Shown: piece after piece, positions 1 to 6,787 of the stretch
Numbering within the stretch: position 1 is the stretch's first letter
Layout: each line of letters opens with the position of its first letter
Assembly: GCA_027037705.1 (NCBI GenBank)
Contig: JALVYZ010000268.1
Location: forward strand, 1 to 9,916
From: a bacterium
GTDB taxonomy: Bacteria > DYJV01 > JALVYZ01
DNA: 9,916 bases
Direction of reading: 5' to 3'
Translations under genes and position numbers: made by a program
The notes under the pieces: generated by a model
The model's database searches: none
What the model saw: the letters and a program-made list of their open reading frames with translations, nothing else
What the model was told of the DNA's origin: nothing

Positions 1-41
1 TTTATAAGTATAACTATTTCATATATTGCTGGAAAAAAGTC

Positions 42-69
42 TTGACTTTTTTTCGGTTGAGTGTAAAAA
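42..69 (+). promoter_or_regulatory. Candidate sigma-70 promoter of the AAA+ ATPase gene
   Basis: A TTGACT -35 box at 42-47 is followed, after a 16-base spacer, by a weak -10 box TAAAAA at 64-69. Transcription would be expected to start about 7 bases after the -10 box, which is the A of the ATG at 76, so the message would be leaderless. This agrees with the lack of any Shine-Dalgarno in front of the gene. The -10 is poor, so confidence is limited; the parallel with the glgB promoter makes it more believable. Confidence 0.4.
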
Positions 70-75
70 AGTAGT

Positions 76-1296
76 ATGATTAAAAGAAATATTGAAAAAT
101 TTGTTATTAAGGTTTTAACTGATTACAATAAAATGTGTTTTGTCAGTGGACCAAGGCAAAGTGGAAAAACCACTTTTGCCAAAATGTTATTAGATATTTT
201 TAATCAAGGGGCTTATATAAACTGGGATAATCTTGAGCATCAAAAAAAAATTATTAAAGAACCATATTTTTTTGAAAATGAGAGTAGAGATTTAAAAAAA
301 GAATTTTTGGTTGTTTTTGATGAAATTCATAAGTATAAAAATTGGAAAAATTATTTAAAAGGTTGCTATGATGTATATAAAGACGATTTTAAATTTTTAG
401 TAACAGGAAGTGGTAGGTTAGACTTATTTCAAAAAGGGGGAGATAGCCTCTTTGGAAGATTTTTTGGCATAAATTTATTTCCATTCACATTGGGAGAGCT
501 TGAAAATAAAGAGCAACCATTATGGGAGGATTTTTATAATGCACTTGAATTTGGTTTTGATATGAAGCAATTTTCAAATACTTATGAACAATTATGGAAT
601 TTTTCTGGATTTCCTGAACCTTTTTTAAAAAACAGTTCAACTTTTTATAATTTATGGTCAAATGAAAGAAAAAAGACATTAATAAGAGAAGATATAAGAA
701 ATGCTTATTTGATAAAAGACATTTCAAACATAGAAATATTATCAAATATTTTGCCCTTTAAAGTTGGTTCTCCTCTTTCAGTTAATTCATTAAGAGAAGA
801 TTTAAATGCTGCTTATGATTCAATAAAAAAATGGCTGATAATTTTAGAGCAATTTTATTATTTTTTTCAAATTAAACCTTATAGTAAATCAATTTCAAGA
901 GCATTAAAAAAAGAAAAAAAAGTATATTTATATGACTGGGTAGAAATTGAAAATGATTCTTATAGATTTGAAAATTTAATTGCATTACATTTATTTAAAT
1001 CTGTATCTGTATGGAGGCAAATGGGAATAGGAAATTTTGAGCTTTATTATTTAAGAGATAAAGAAAAAAGAGAAGTTGATTTTTTAATTGTTAAGGATAA
1101 TAAAATAGAATGTATGATAGAGGCAAAATTAAATGATACAGATATCTCAAAGCATCTTTTAAATTTTCAGAAAAAAACTAAAACTCCTTTTGCTATACAG
1201 GTAGTTAATAAAAAAAATGTATTAAAAAGATTAAGGAAAAACAACTTAATACAGTATATTATTTCAGCTGATAATTTGTTATATTATTTACCATAA
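76..1296 (+). CDS. AAA+ ATPase with C-terminal DUF4143-like (PD-(D/E)XK fold) domain
   Basis: This 406-residue protein belongs to the large family of AAA_14/DUF4143 ATPases, stand-alone bacterial and archaeal proteins whose role is mostly unknown. Visible motifs are a Walker A GPRQSGKT (residues 25-32), a Walker B VVFDE with D82 and E83, a sensor-1 strand ending in TGSGR (110-114) and a GRF arginine-finger region (R128) followed by the family's typical PFTLGEL. The middle (about 225-275) looks like a winged-helix segment. The C-terminus has REVDFLI with D335, then EAK at 349-351, the D-X13-E-X-K arrangement of a PD-(D/E)XK fold. Length matches the family, so the gene looks intact. It stands alone, with 170 bases before the next gene. 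Such genes are common in accessory DNA and vary between strains. DNA or nucleotide metabolism is possible but not shown. Family assignment is good; function is unknown. Confidence 0.87.
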   Translation: MIKRNIEKFVIKVLTDYNKMCFVSGPRQSGKTTFAKMLLDIFNQGAYINWDNLEHQKKIIKEPYFFENESRDLKKEFLVVFDEIHKYKNWKNYLKGCYDVYKDDFKFLVTGSGRLDLFQKGGDSLFGRFFGINLFPFTLGELENKEQPLWEDFYNALEFGFDMKQFSNTYEQLWNFSGFPEPFLKNSSTFYNLWSNERKKTLIREDIRNAYLIKDISNIEILSNILPFKVGSPLSVNSLREDLNAAYDSIKKWLIILEQFYYFFQIKPYSKSISRALKKEKKVYLYDWVEIENDSYRFENLIALHLFKSVSVWRQMGIGNFELYYLRDKEKREVDFLIVKDNKIECMIEAKLNDTDISKHLLNFQKKTKTPFAIQVVNKKNVLKRLRKNNLIQYIISADNLLYYLP

Positions 1297-1466
1297 AGAT
1301 ATGAAATTATTTTTAGCTATAAACTGTAATATATAATTGGAGAGTATAGATAGCAACATTGAAAAACTTGTATTACTTAATGAAAATATTGCATGAGTTA
1401 TAAATAATGAATTAATTATTTTTGTTTTGATAAGCAAGAGAAAGAATATCTATTAGGTATGATTTA

Positions 1467-2534
1467 ATGATTTGGTTTGATATTGTAACTCCAAAGGATG
1501 TGTTATTTTTTAAACCAATAATTGAATATTTAAAACAAAAAAAGAAAGAGATATTAATTACAGCAAGGGAAAGCGATGATTATAAAGAAGTAGTTAAATT
1601 ATTAGAACTTTATAAAATAGATTTTATAAATAGAGGTAAATTTGGTGGAGCGAAACTCTATGATAAATTGAGAGCCTCTCTTGAGAGACAAAAAGCATTA
1701 ATGGAGTTCATATCTCTTTATGATGTTAGATGTCTTGTTTCGTTATGCAGTGTTGATGCAAACAGAGTTGCATTTGGTCTTGGAATCCCAATAATTAATT
1801 TTTATGATATCCCTTTATCAGATTATTCTGCAAATTTTAAAAAAGCACTTCCCCAAGCAAGATTAACCTTGCCATTATCAACAATTGTATTTAAACCTTT
1901 TGTTGTTCCTGATGAGATATTTTTGAGATTTTCACTTGAAAAAGACCAGATATTTGAATACAAATTTATTGATCCTGTTATATGGCTTAAAGATTTTAAA
2001 CCTGATTTCAATTATGTAAAAAAAATATTAGAACCATATAAAATTGATTTTTCAAAACCATTAATAATTATAAGAGAAGAGGAATACAAATCAAGTTATG
2101 TGGAGAAAAAGTATCCATTTTTATATGAAGCCTTGCCAGATATTTATAAAAAGTTTGAACCAAATATAGTAATTGTTCCAAGATATGAATCTGATTATTT
2201 AAAAAAAGAGTTCCCTTTCGCAATTGTTCTTGAAGAAAAAATTGTTATTCAGCATCTTTTAGCTTATGCAGATCTATTTATTGGTGGTGGTGGCACAATG
2301 AATACTGAAGCTTGTTTTTTTGGTACACCAACAATTTCAACAAGAAGTTTTATTTCACATTATGATAAATTCCAAATTGATAATGAATTAATGTGGTGGG
2401 TAAATTCTAAAGAAGAATTAATTAATTTAGTTAAAAAACTTTTAGGAAAAAGATATGATGAAAAGGCAAATAAAATTTTTTCTAAAATGGAGGTAAATTT
2501 AAAAAAAATTGTTGATGAGATTTTAAATACATGA
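1467..2534 (+). CDS. DUF354 family protein, GT-B-like fold
   Basis: The 355-residue product opens with IWFDIVTPKDVLFFKP, the N-terminal signature of DUF354, a conserved hypothetical family that I recall as frequent in archaea and thermophilic bacteria. Other family-like stretches are NRVAFGLGIPIINF in the first half and a glycine-rich loop GGGGTMNTEA at about residues 273-282, with E281, followed by FGTPTIS. That loop resembles the nucleotide-sugar binding loop of GT-B enzymes such as UDP-GlcNAc 2-epimerase and MurG. A role in surface sugar or glycan synthesis is therefore plausible but inferred from fold only. No signal peptide or membrane segment is visible. The ATG at 1467 is chosen because the family motif starts right there; an AGGT at 1455-1458 lies 8 bases upstream as a weak Shine-Dalgarno. 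The stop is 17 bases from the convergent tRNA-Ser(GCU). Confidence 0.83.
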   Translation: MIWFDIVTPKDVLFFKPIIEYLKQKKKEILITARESDDYKEVVKLLELYKIDFINRGKFGGAKLYDKLRASLERQKALMEFISLYDVRCLVSLCSVDANRVAFGLGIPIINFYDIPLSDYSANFKKALPQARLTLPLSTIVFKPFVVPDEIFLRFSLEKDQIFEYKFIDPVIWLKDFKPDFNYVKKILEPYKIDFSKPLIIIREEEYKSSYVEKKYPFLYEALPDIYKKFEPNIVIVPRYESDYLKKEFPFAIVLEEKIVIQHLLAYADLFIGGGGTMNTEACFFGTPTISTRSFISHYDKFQIDNELMWWVNSKEELINLVKKLLGKRYDEKANKIFSKMEVNLKKIVDEILNT

Positions 2535-2543
2535 AAATCGTAT

Positions 2544-2551
2544 AAAAAAAA
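2544..2551 (-). terminator. Oligo-U tract directly after the tRNA-Ser(GCU)
   Basis: On the minus strand eight consecutive T residues begin immediately after the discriminator base of the tRNA. There is no separate hairpin, but the GC-rich acceptor and T arms lie directly upstream, so the structured tRNA end plus the U-run may act as an intrinsic terminator. It would stop the tRNA transcript before it enters the convergent DUF354 gene. The U-run is seen; the terminator role is inferred. Confidence 0.4.
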
Positions 2552-2643
2552 CGGAGAGGGAGGGATTCGAACCCTCGATAGGAGTTTTAGCTCCTATACT
2601 CGCTTAGCAGGCGAGCGCCTTCGACCGACTCGGCCACCTCTCC
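2552..2643 (-). tRNA. tRNA-Ser (anticodon GCU)
   Basis: Read on the minus strand this folds as a full class II tRNA. The acceptor GGAGAGG pairs with CCTCTCC and the discriminator is G. The D arm contains GCCGAG...GGC. The anticodon stem CTCGC/GCGAG encloses the loop CTGCTAA, giving anticodon GCT (GCU in RNA) for AGC/AGU serine codons. A long variable arm pairs ATAGGAG with CTCCTAT, and the T arm is GAGGG-TTCGAAT-CCCTC. The long variable arm and discriminator G are serine identity features. No CCA is encoded (the discriminator is followed by T's), so a CCA-adding enzyme is needed. It is the second gene of the two-tRNA unit, 21 bases after tRNA-Ser(UGA). Confidence 0.97.
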
Positions 2644-2664
2644 AGATTTTTAGAATAAAAAGAG

Positions 2665-2751
2665 CGGAGGAGGTAGGATTCGAACCCACGGTACCCTTGC
2701 GGGTACAACGGCTTTCAAGGCCGCCGCCTTCGACCACTCGGCCACTCCTCC
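2665..2751 (-). tRNA. tRNA-Ser (anticodon UGA)
   Basis: On the minus strand the acceptor GGAGGAG pairs with CTCCTCC, with discriminator G. The D arm reads GCCGAGTGGTCGAAGGC. The anticodon arm GCGGC/GCCGT closes the loop CTTGAAA, giving anticodon TGA (UGA in RNA) for UCN serine codons. The variable arm GTACCC-GCAA-GGGTAC is a class II stem with a GCAA tetraloop, and the T arm is GTGGG-TTCGAAT-CCTAC with one G-U pair. CCA is not encoded. This is the promoter-proximal gene of the pair and is about 9 bases from the predicted transcription start, so only a very short 5' leader needs RNase P removal. Confidence 0.97.
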
Positions 2752-2766
2752 GTTGAGGACATTCTT

Positions 2767-2795
2767 ATAATAATTTATTTTTTGAAAAAAGTCAA
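2767..2795 (-). promoter_or_regulatory. Promoter of the tRNA-Ser pair
   Basis: On the minus strand TTGACT (complement of 2790-2795) and TATTAT (complement of 2767-2772) are separated by 17 bases, a near-consensus sigma-70 promoter. Predicted start is near 2760, 9 bases before the mature 5' end of tRNA-Ser(UGA). Its -35 box lies 26 bases from the -35 box of the divergent glgB promoter, so the two polymerase sites are back to back. Confidence 0.75.
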
Positions 2796-2821
2796 CAGTT
2801 AGAAGTATAAGAATTAATATC

Positions 2822-2850
2822 TTGTTAAAAAATAAAAAAAAGTATATACT
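2822..2850 (+). promoter_or_regulatory. Promoter of the glgB-dctQM unit, predicted leaderless
   Basis: TTGTTA at 2822-2827 and TATACT at 2845-2850 are separated by 17 bases. The -10 box ends 6 bases before the glgB ATG (2857), so the start site 7 bases downstream would be the A of the ATG. No Shine-Dalgarno lies between -10 and ATG (the bases are ATTTCT). The boxes are seen; leaderless transcription is inferred. Confidence 0.65.
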
Positions 2851-2856
2851 ATTTCT

Positions 2857-5016
2857 ATGTTTGAACAGATATATCAATGTAAATGTCATGACCCTTTCCA
2901 ATATTTAGGGTTGCACTATGAGAAAAATAATTCAATTATAAGAGTTTATGACCCTTATGCAATAAAAGTTCATATTATTCTAAAAAAGGAAATAAAAGAG
3001 ATTGTTGCAAAAAAAATTGATAGCAGAGGTCTTTTTGAAGTTAAAATAAATAAAAAAATATTTAATAGAGATTACAAATTAAGAATATTTTATCCTGGTT
3101 CAATTATCACTACATCTGATGTTTATTCTTTTCTCCCTGTAATTTCAGATTACGACCTTTATCTTTTTAATGAGGGTAAAAATAGATTTATATATAAACA
3201 TCTCGGTTCTCATCCAATAATTCATGATGGAATAAAAGGAGTAAATTTTGCAGTATGGGCTCCAAATGCAAAAGGAGTAAGTGTTGTTGGGAATTTTAAT
3301 AATTGGGATGGGAGAAGACACCAGATGAGAGTTAGAGGCTCATCAGGAGTTTGGGAGCTTTTTATCCCAAATTTAAAAGAAGGAGAATTATATAAATTTG
3401 AAATAAGGACAGAAGAAGGACCAGTGGTTAAAATTGACCCTTATGGATTTTATTTTGAAAAAAGACCTAAAAATGCAAATATTGTGTTTGATGTTTTGAA
3501 TAATGAATTTAAATGGACAGATGAAGAATGGATGAAAATAAGGGACAAGAGAAACAGAATTAATGAACCAATTTCAATTTATGAAGTTCATTTAGGGTCA
3601 TGGAAAAGAAAGAATGGAGAATTCTTATCCTACAGAGAACTTGCACATAATTTAGTAGAATATGTAAAAAAAATGGGCTTTACTCATATAGAATTGCTAC
3701 CTATTATGGAGCATCCTTTAGATGCTTCCTGGGGATATCAAGTCACAGGTTATTATGCGCCTACAAGCAGATATGGAAATCCAGAAGATTTTAAATATTT
3801 TGTAAATTATATGCATGAGAATGGAATTGGAGTTATTTTAGACTGGGTACCAGCACATTTTCCTACTGATTTATTTGGTTTAGCGAGATATGATGGCACA
3901 GCTTTATATGAACATGTTGATCCAAGAAAAGGTTATCATCCAGATTGGAATACATATATTTTTAATTATGGCAGAAATGAAGTAAAAAATTTTTTGACTT
4001 CAAATGCAATTTATTGGTATGATAACTATCATGTTGATGGATTAAGAATAGATGCTGTTGCATCAATGCTATATTTAGATTACTCACGAAAGCCAGGGGA
4101 ATGGATTCCAAATATTTATGGTGGAAATGAAAACTTAGAGGCAATTGCTTTTTTACAGGAATTAAATTCTACATGTTATGAGTTATTTGGTAACATAATG
4201 ATGATAGCAGAAGAATCAACTGCTTGGCCTAATGTTTCTAAACCTACTTATATTGGCGGACTTGGTTTTGGATATAAATGGAATTTGGGATGGATGAATG
4301 ATACATTATCTTATTTTAAATTAGATCCTATTTATAGAAAGTATCATCATAATAAAATAACTTTTTCATTATTTTATGCATTTAATGAAAATTTTATTCT
4401 TCCATTATCTCATGATGAAGTTGTACATGGCAAAGGGTCTTTAATAAATAAAATGCCTGGTGATGAATGGCAAAAATTTGCAAATTTAAGATTATTGCTG
4501 TCTTATATGTGGACTCATCCAGGAAAGAAAATGCTTTTTATGGGAGGAGAATTTGCACAGTGGAAAGAGTGGGATTTTGATTCTGAGTTAGACTGGTATT
4601 TATTGGATTTTGAAAAACATAGAAAACTTCAGAAAATAGTAATTGATTTAAACAAAATTTATATAGAAAATCCAGAATTTTATGAGATAGATTATAATTT
4701 TAACGGTTTTCAATGGATAGATTGTAATGATTCTCAAAATAGTGTAATATCATTTTTAAGGAAAGATAGTTCTGGAAATTATTCCATTATTGTTTGTAAT
4801 TTTACTCCAGTTGTTAGGCAAAATTATAGGGTAGGGTGTCCTGACTTGACAAATTATAAAGAAATATTTAATTCAGATTCTGAATATTATGGTGGAGCAA
4901 ATGTGGGAAATTTAGGTAAAATAAAAGCTGAAAAGATAAAATTTCACGGATTTGATTATTCAATAAATTTAACATTACCTCCACTTGGAGTAATAATTTT
5001 AAAAAGAGATGAGTAA
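2857..5016 (+). CDS. glgB: 1,4-alpha-glucan branching enzyme (glycogen branching enzyme, GH13)
   Basis: GlgB cuts alpha-1,4 linkages in growing glycogen and re-attaches the released chain through an alpha-1,6 bond, in the cytoplasm. The 719 residues match the bacterial type (about 728 in E. coli). Domain order: N1 module with HDPFQYLG near residue 11, CBM48 (about 115-215, with FAVWAPNA and GNFNNWD), catalytic barrel (about 240-600), C-terminal beta domain. GH13 regions are intact: DWVPAHF (329-335), DGLRID with nucleophile D399, AEEST with acid/base E452, SHDEVVHGKGS with D520. The spacing 399/452/520 equals that of E. coli D405/E458/D526. The ATG at 2857 has no Shine-Dalgarno and sits at the predicted transcript start. 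No other glycogen gene is near; the next gene, dctQ, overlaps its last 8 bases. The enzyme call is near certain. Confidence 0.97.
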   Translation: MFEQIYQCKCHDPFQYLGLHYEKNNSIIRVYDPYAIKVHIILKKEIKEIVAKKIDSRGLFEVKINKKIFNRDYKLRIFYPGSIITTSDVYSFLPVISDYDLYLFNEGKNRFIYKHLGSHPIIHDGIKGVNFAVWAPNAKGVSVVGNFNNWDGRRHQMRVRGSSGVWELFIPNLKEGELYKFEIRTEEGPVVKIDPYGFYFEKRPKNANIVFDVLNNEFKWTDEEWMKIRDKRNRINEPISIYEVHLGSWKRKNGEFLSYRELAHNLVEYVKKMGFTHIELLPIMEHPLDASWGYQVTGYYAPTSRYGNPEDFKYFVNYMHENGIGVILDWVPAHFPTDLFGLARYDGTALYEHVDPRKGYHPDWNTYIFNYGRNEVKNFLTSNAIYWYDNYHVDGLRIDAVASMLYLDYSRKPGEWIPNIYGGNENLEAIAFLQELNSTCYELFGNIMMIAEESTAWPNVSKPTYIGGLGFGYKWNLGWMNDTLSYFKLDPIYRKYHHNKITFSLFYAFNENFILPLSHDEVVHGKGSLINKMPGDEWQKFANLRLLLSYMWTHPGKKMLFMGGEFAQWKEWDFDSELDWYLLDFEKHRKLQKIVIDLNKIYIENPEFYEIDYNFNGFQWIDCNDSQNSVISFLRKDSSGNYSIIVCNFTPVVRQNYRVGCPDLTNYKEIFNSDSEYYGGANVGNLGKIKAEKIKFHGFDYSINLTLPPLGVIILKRDE

Positions 5017-5479
5017 GTTAATTAATTTAGTAAGTTATTACATTGATAAAATCATTTGTTTTATCGTAATCATTTTAACTCTCGTTCTGTCTGTATTAAT
5101 GGCTGTTGGAGTATTTTATAGATATGTATTAAACAATTCAATCTACTGGTCTGGTGAAGTTTCAAGATATCTACTTGTTTATATTACTTTTCTTGGGGCA
5201 ACAATTGCATATAAAAGAGGTGCTCATGTTGGGATTGATATTATAGTTGAAAGATTTTCTGAAAAAGTAAGAAAAATTTTTCATTTTACAATTCATTTAA
5301 CATTTATTGTTTTTTGGTTAATAATTTTAATTAAGAGCTTTAAACTTTATCCATTATATATGTTACAAAAAACAGCAACTCTTGAAATTCCATATGCAAT
5401 ACCATTTACAGCATTACCTGTGAGTGCTGTAATATGGATCATACATGGTATAGATGAATTAAGCAAATGCAAGGATTGA
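5009..5479 (+). CDS. dctQ: TRAP transporter small membrane subunit (DctQ family)
   Basis: The 156-residue protein has the DctQ layout of four membrane spans, at about residues 14-36, 52-68, 90-109 and 128-150. Family-typical residues are FYRY (36-39, R38), YWSGEVSRYLLVY with W47, E50 and R53, then FLGATIAYKRGAHVGID (61-77). TRAP systems import organic acids, sialic acid, amino acids and similar solutes with a sodium gradient. DctQ is the small subunit partner of DctM, and a periplasmic DctP normally supplies the substrate. The ATG at 5009 lies within the end of glgB in the 8-base overlap ATGAGTAA. The nearest GGAG (4987-4990) is too far upstream to serve, so translation probably depends on ribosomes ending glgB. 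dctM follows after 42 bases. Substrate cannot be read from this subunit. The symbol is the family name only. Confidence 0.93.
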   Translation: MSKLINLVSYYIDKIICFIVIILTLVLSVLMAVGVFYRYVLNNSIYWSGEVSRYLLVYITFLGATIAYKRGAHVGIDIIVERFSEKVRKIFHFTIHLTFIVFWLIILIKSFKLYPLYMLQKTATLEIPYAIPFTALPVSAVIWIIHGIDELSKCKD

Positions 5480-5510
5480 GGTATAAAAAATTGATTTTAT
5501 AAAATTATCA

Positions 5511-5515
5511 AGGAG
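5511..5515 (+). promoter_or_regulatory. Shine-Dalgarno of dctM
   Basis: AGGAG at 5511-5515 lies 6 bases before GTG (5522) and only 3 bases before the in-frame TTG (5519). The spacing favours GTG as the start codon. Confidence 0.7.
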
Positions 5516-5521
5516 AATTTG

Positions 5522-6787
5522 GTGGTTCTGTTAATAGTTTTATTAATATTTTTGATTTTATTGTCATTCCCAATTGTTCTTGCAATTGCATCATCAACAA
5601 CAATTTCTTTTTTGATTTCTCATTTACCATTATACATGATTCCACAAAAAATGTTTGATGGAATAAATTCTTATGTTCTTCTTGCTGTCCCATTATTCAT
5701 GCTTGCAGGAAATTTTATGGACCAAGGAGGACTCTCATATAGAATTGTTAGATTATCTGAGTCAATTGTTGGTCATTTTAAAGGTGGGCTTGCAATGACT
5801 GCTATTTTAGCAAGTATGCTTTTTGCAGGAGTTTCAGGTTCAGCTGCTGCTGATACAGCTGCAATTGGTTCGATTTTAATTCCATCTATGAAACGCAATG
5901 GATATCCAAAAGATTTGGCAGCTTCAATTATTGCTGCAGGAGGTTCAATTGGAGTTATAATTCCTCCAAGTATTCCAATGATTATATTTGGATTTATTTC
6001 AGATGTTTCAATAGGTAAATTATTTATAGCTGGTATTTTACCTGGAATCTTAATTGGACTTTCATTGATTTTTGTTACATTGATAATAGCAAAAAAATTA
6101 AATATTCAAACTACAAAAGAAAAATTTGATTTTAAGGAATTTATTGATTCATTAAAAGATGCTATCTGGGCTCTTGGTGCACCAATAATTATTATAGGAG
6201 GGATTTTAGGTGGAATTTTTACAGCAACTGAGTCTGCAGCTGTAGCTGTTGTTTATTCATTTATTGTAGGAAAATTTATTTATAAGGAACTAAACTGGCA
6301 AAATTTTAATAAAGCTGTATTATCAAGTATTATCACAAGTTCTGTGATATTAATGATTATTTCTGTTGCTTCTGTATTTGCGTGGTTTTTATCAATAAAA
6401 AATGTACAGGCTCAATTAACACAATTTTTCCTTACAGTTACACATAACAAATTTATACTTGTAATTCTTATAAATATTTTCTTATTAATAATGGGCACAT
6501 TTGTAGAGACAGCAGCTTCATTAATTTTATTTGTTCCAGTAGTTGCACCAATTTTAAATTCTATTGGAGTTGATCCATTGACTTCTGGTGTTATGATAGT
6601 TACAAATCTTGCAATTGGAATGCTTACCCCACCTTTAGGAATTTGTTTAATTGTTTCAGGAGCAATTTCAGGAAGTAAAATTGTTGAAGTATCTAAGACT
6701 ATATTACCATTTTTATTTGTAATGATAATTGATTTAATGATTATTGCATTTTTCCCACCATTAACTAATATTTTAATTGGAAAGTAA
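5522..6787 (+). CDS. dctM: TRAP transporter large permease subunit (DctM family)
   Basis: This 421-residue, almost wholly hydrophobic protein is the transport subunit that couples solute uptake to sodium entry. Its length is typical (about 425). DctM signatures are GVSGSAAADTAAIGSILIP starting at residue 103, GVIIPPSIPM (144-153), TATESAA (234-240) and a second-half repeat with MGTFVETAASLILFVPV and TPPLGICL, consistent with the inverted-repeat elevator fold. The GTG at 5522 is preferred over the TTG one codon earlier because AGGAG is 6 bases upstream of GTG. It should work with DctQ directly upstream. No DctP solute-binding gene is found before or after, so DctP must be elsewhere if the system is complete. 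Its last 15 bases overlap the convergent rhomboid gene. Substrate is unknown. Confidence 0.95.
   Translation: MVLLIVLLIFLILLSFPIVLAIASSTTISFLISHLPLYMIPQKMFDGINSYVLLAVPLFMLAGNFMDQGGLSYRIVRLSESIVGHFKGGLAMTAILASMLFAGVSGSAAADTAAIGSILIPSMKRNGYPKDLAASIIAAGGSIGVIIPPSIPMIIFGFISDVSIGKLFIAGILPGILIGLSLIFVTLIIAKKLNIQTTKEKFDFKEFIDSLKDAIWALGAPIIIIGGILGGIFTATESAAVAVVYSFIVGKFIYKELNWQNFNKAVLSSIITSSVILMIISVASVFAWFLSIKNVQAQLTQFFLTVTHNKFILVILINIFLLIMGTFVETAASLILFVPVVAPILNSIGVDPLTSGVMIVTNLAIGMLTPPLGICLIVSGAISGSKIVEVSKTILPFLFVMIIDLMIIAFFPPLTNILIGK

Noticed and set aside
485-745. Minus-strand frames opposite the AAA+ gene, the DUF354 gene (1823-2011), glgB (3962-4144) and the dctQ/dctM junction region (5508-5693)
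   Set aside because: All are short, lie wholly or almost wholly opposite well-supported genes and show no family features.
1458-1463. TATGAT as a -10 box for the DUF354 gene
   Set aside because: It ends only 3 bases before the ATG, so transcription would start inside the first codons, and no -35 box lies 16-18 bases upstream.
2650-2901. A minus-strand open frame of 83 codons across the tRNA-Ser(UGA) gene and both promoters
   Set aside because: It runs through a complete tRNA and the tRNA promoter and has no family match; it is a chance frame.
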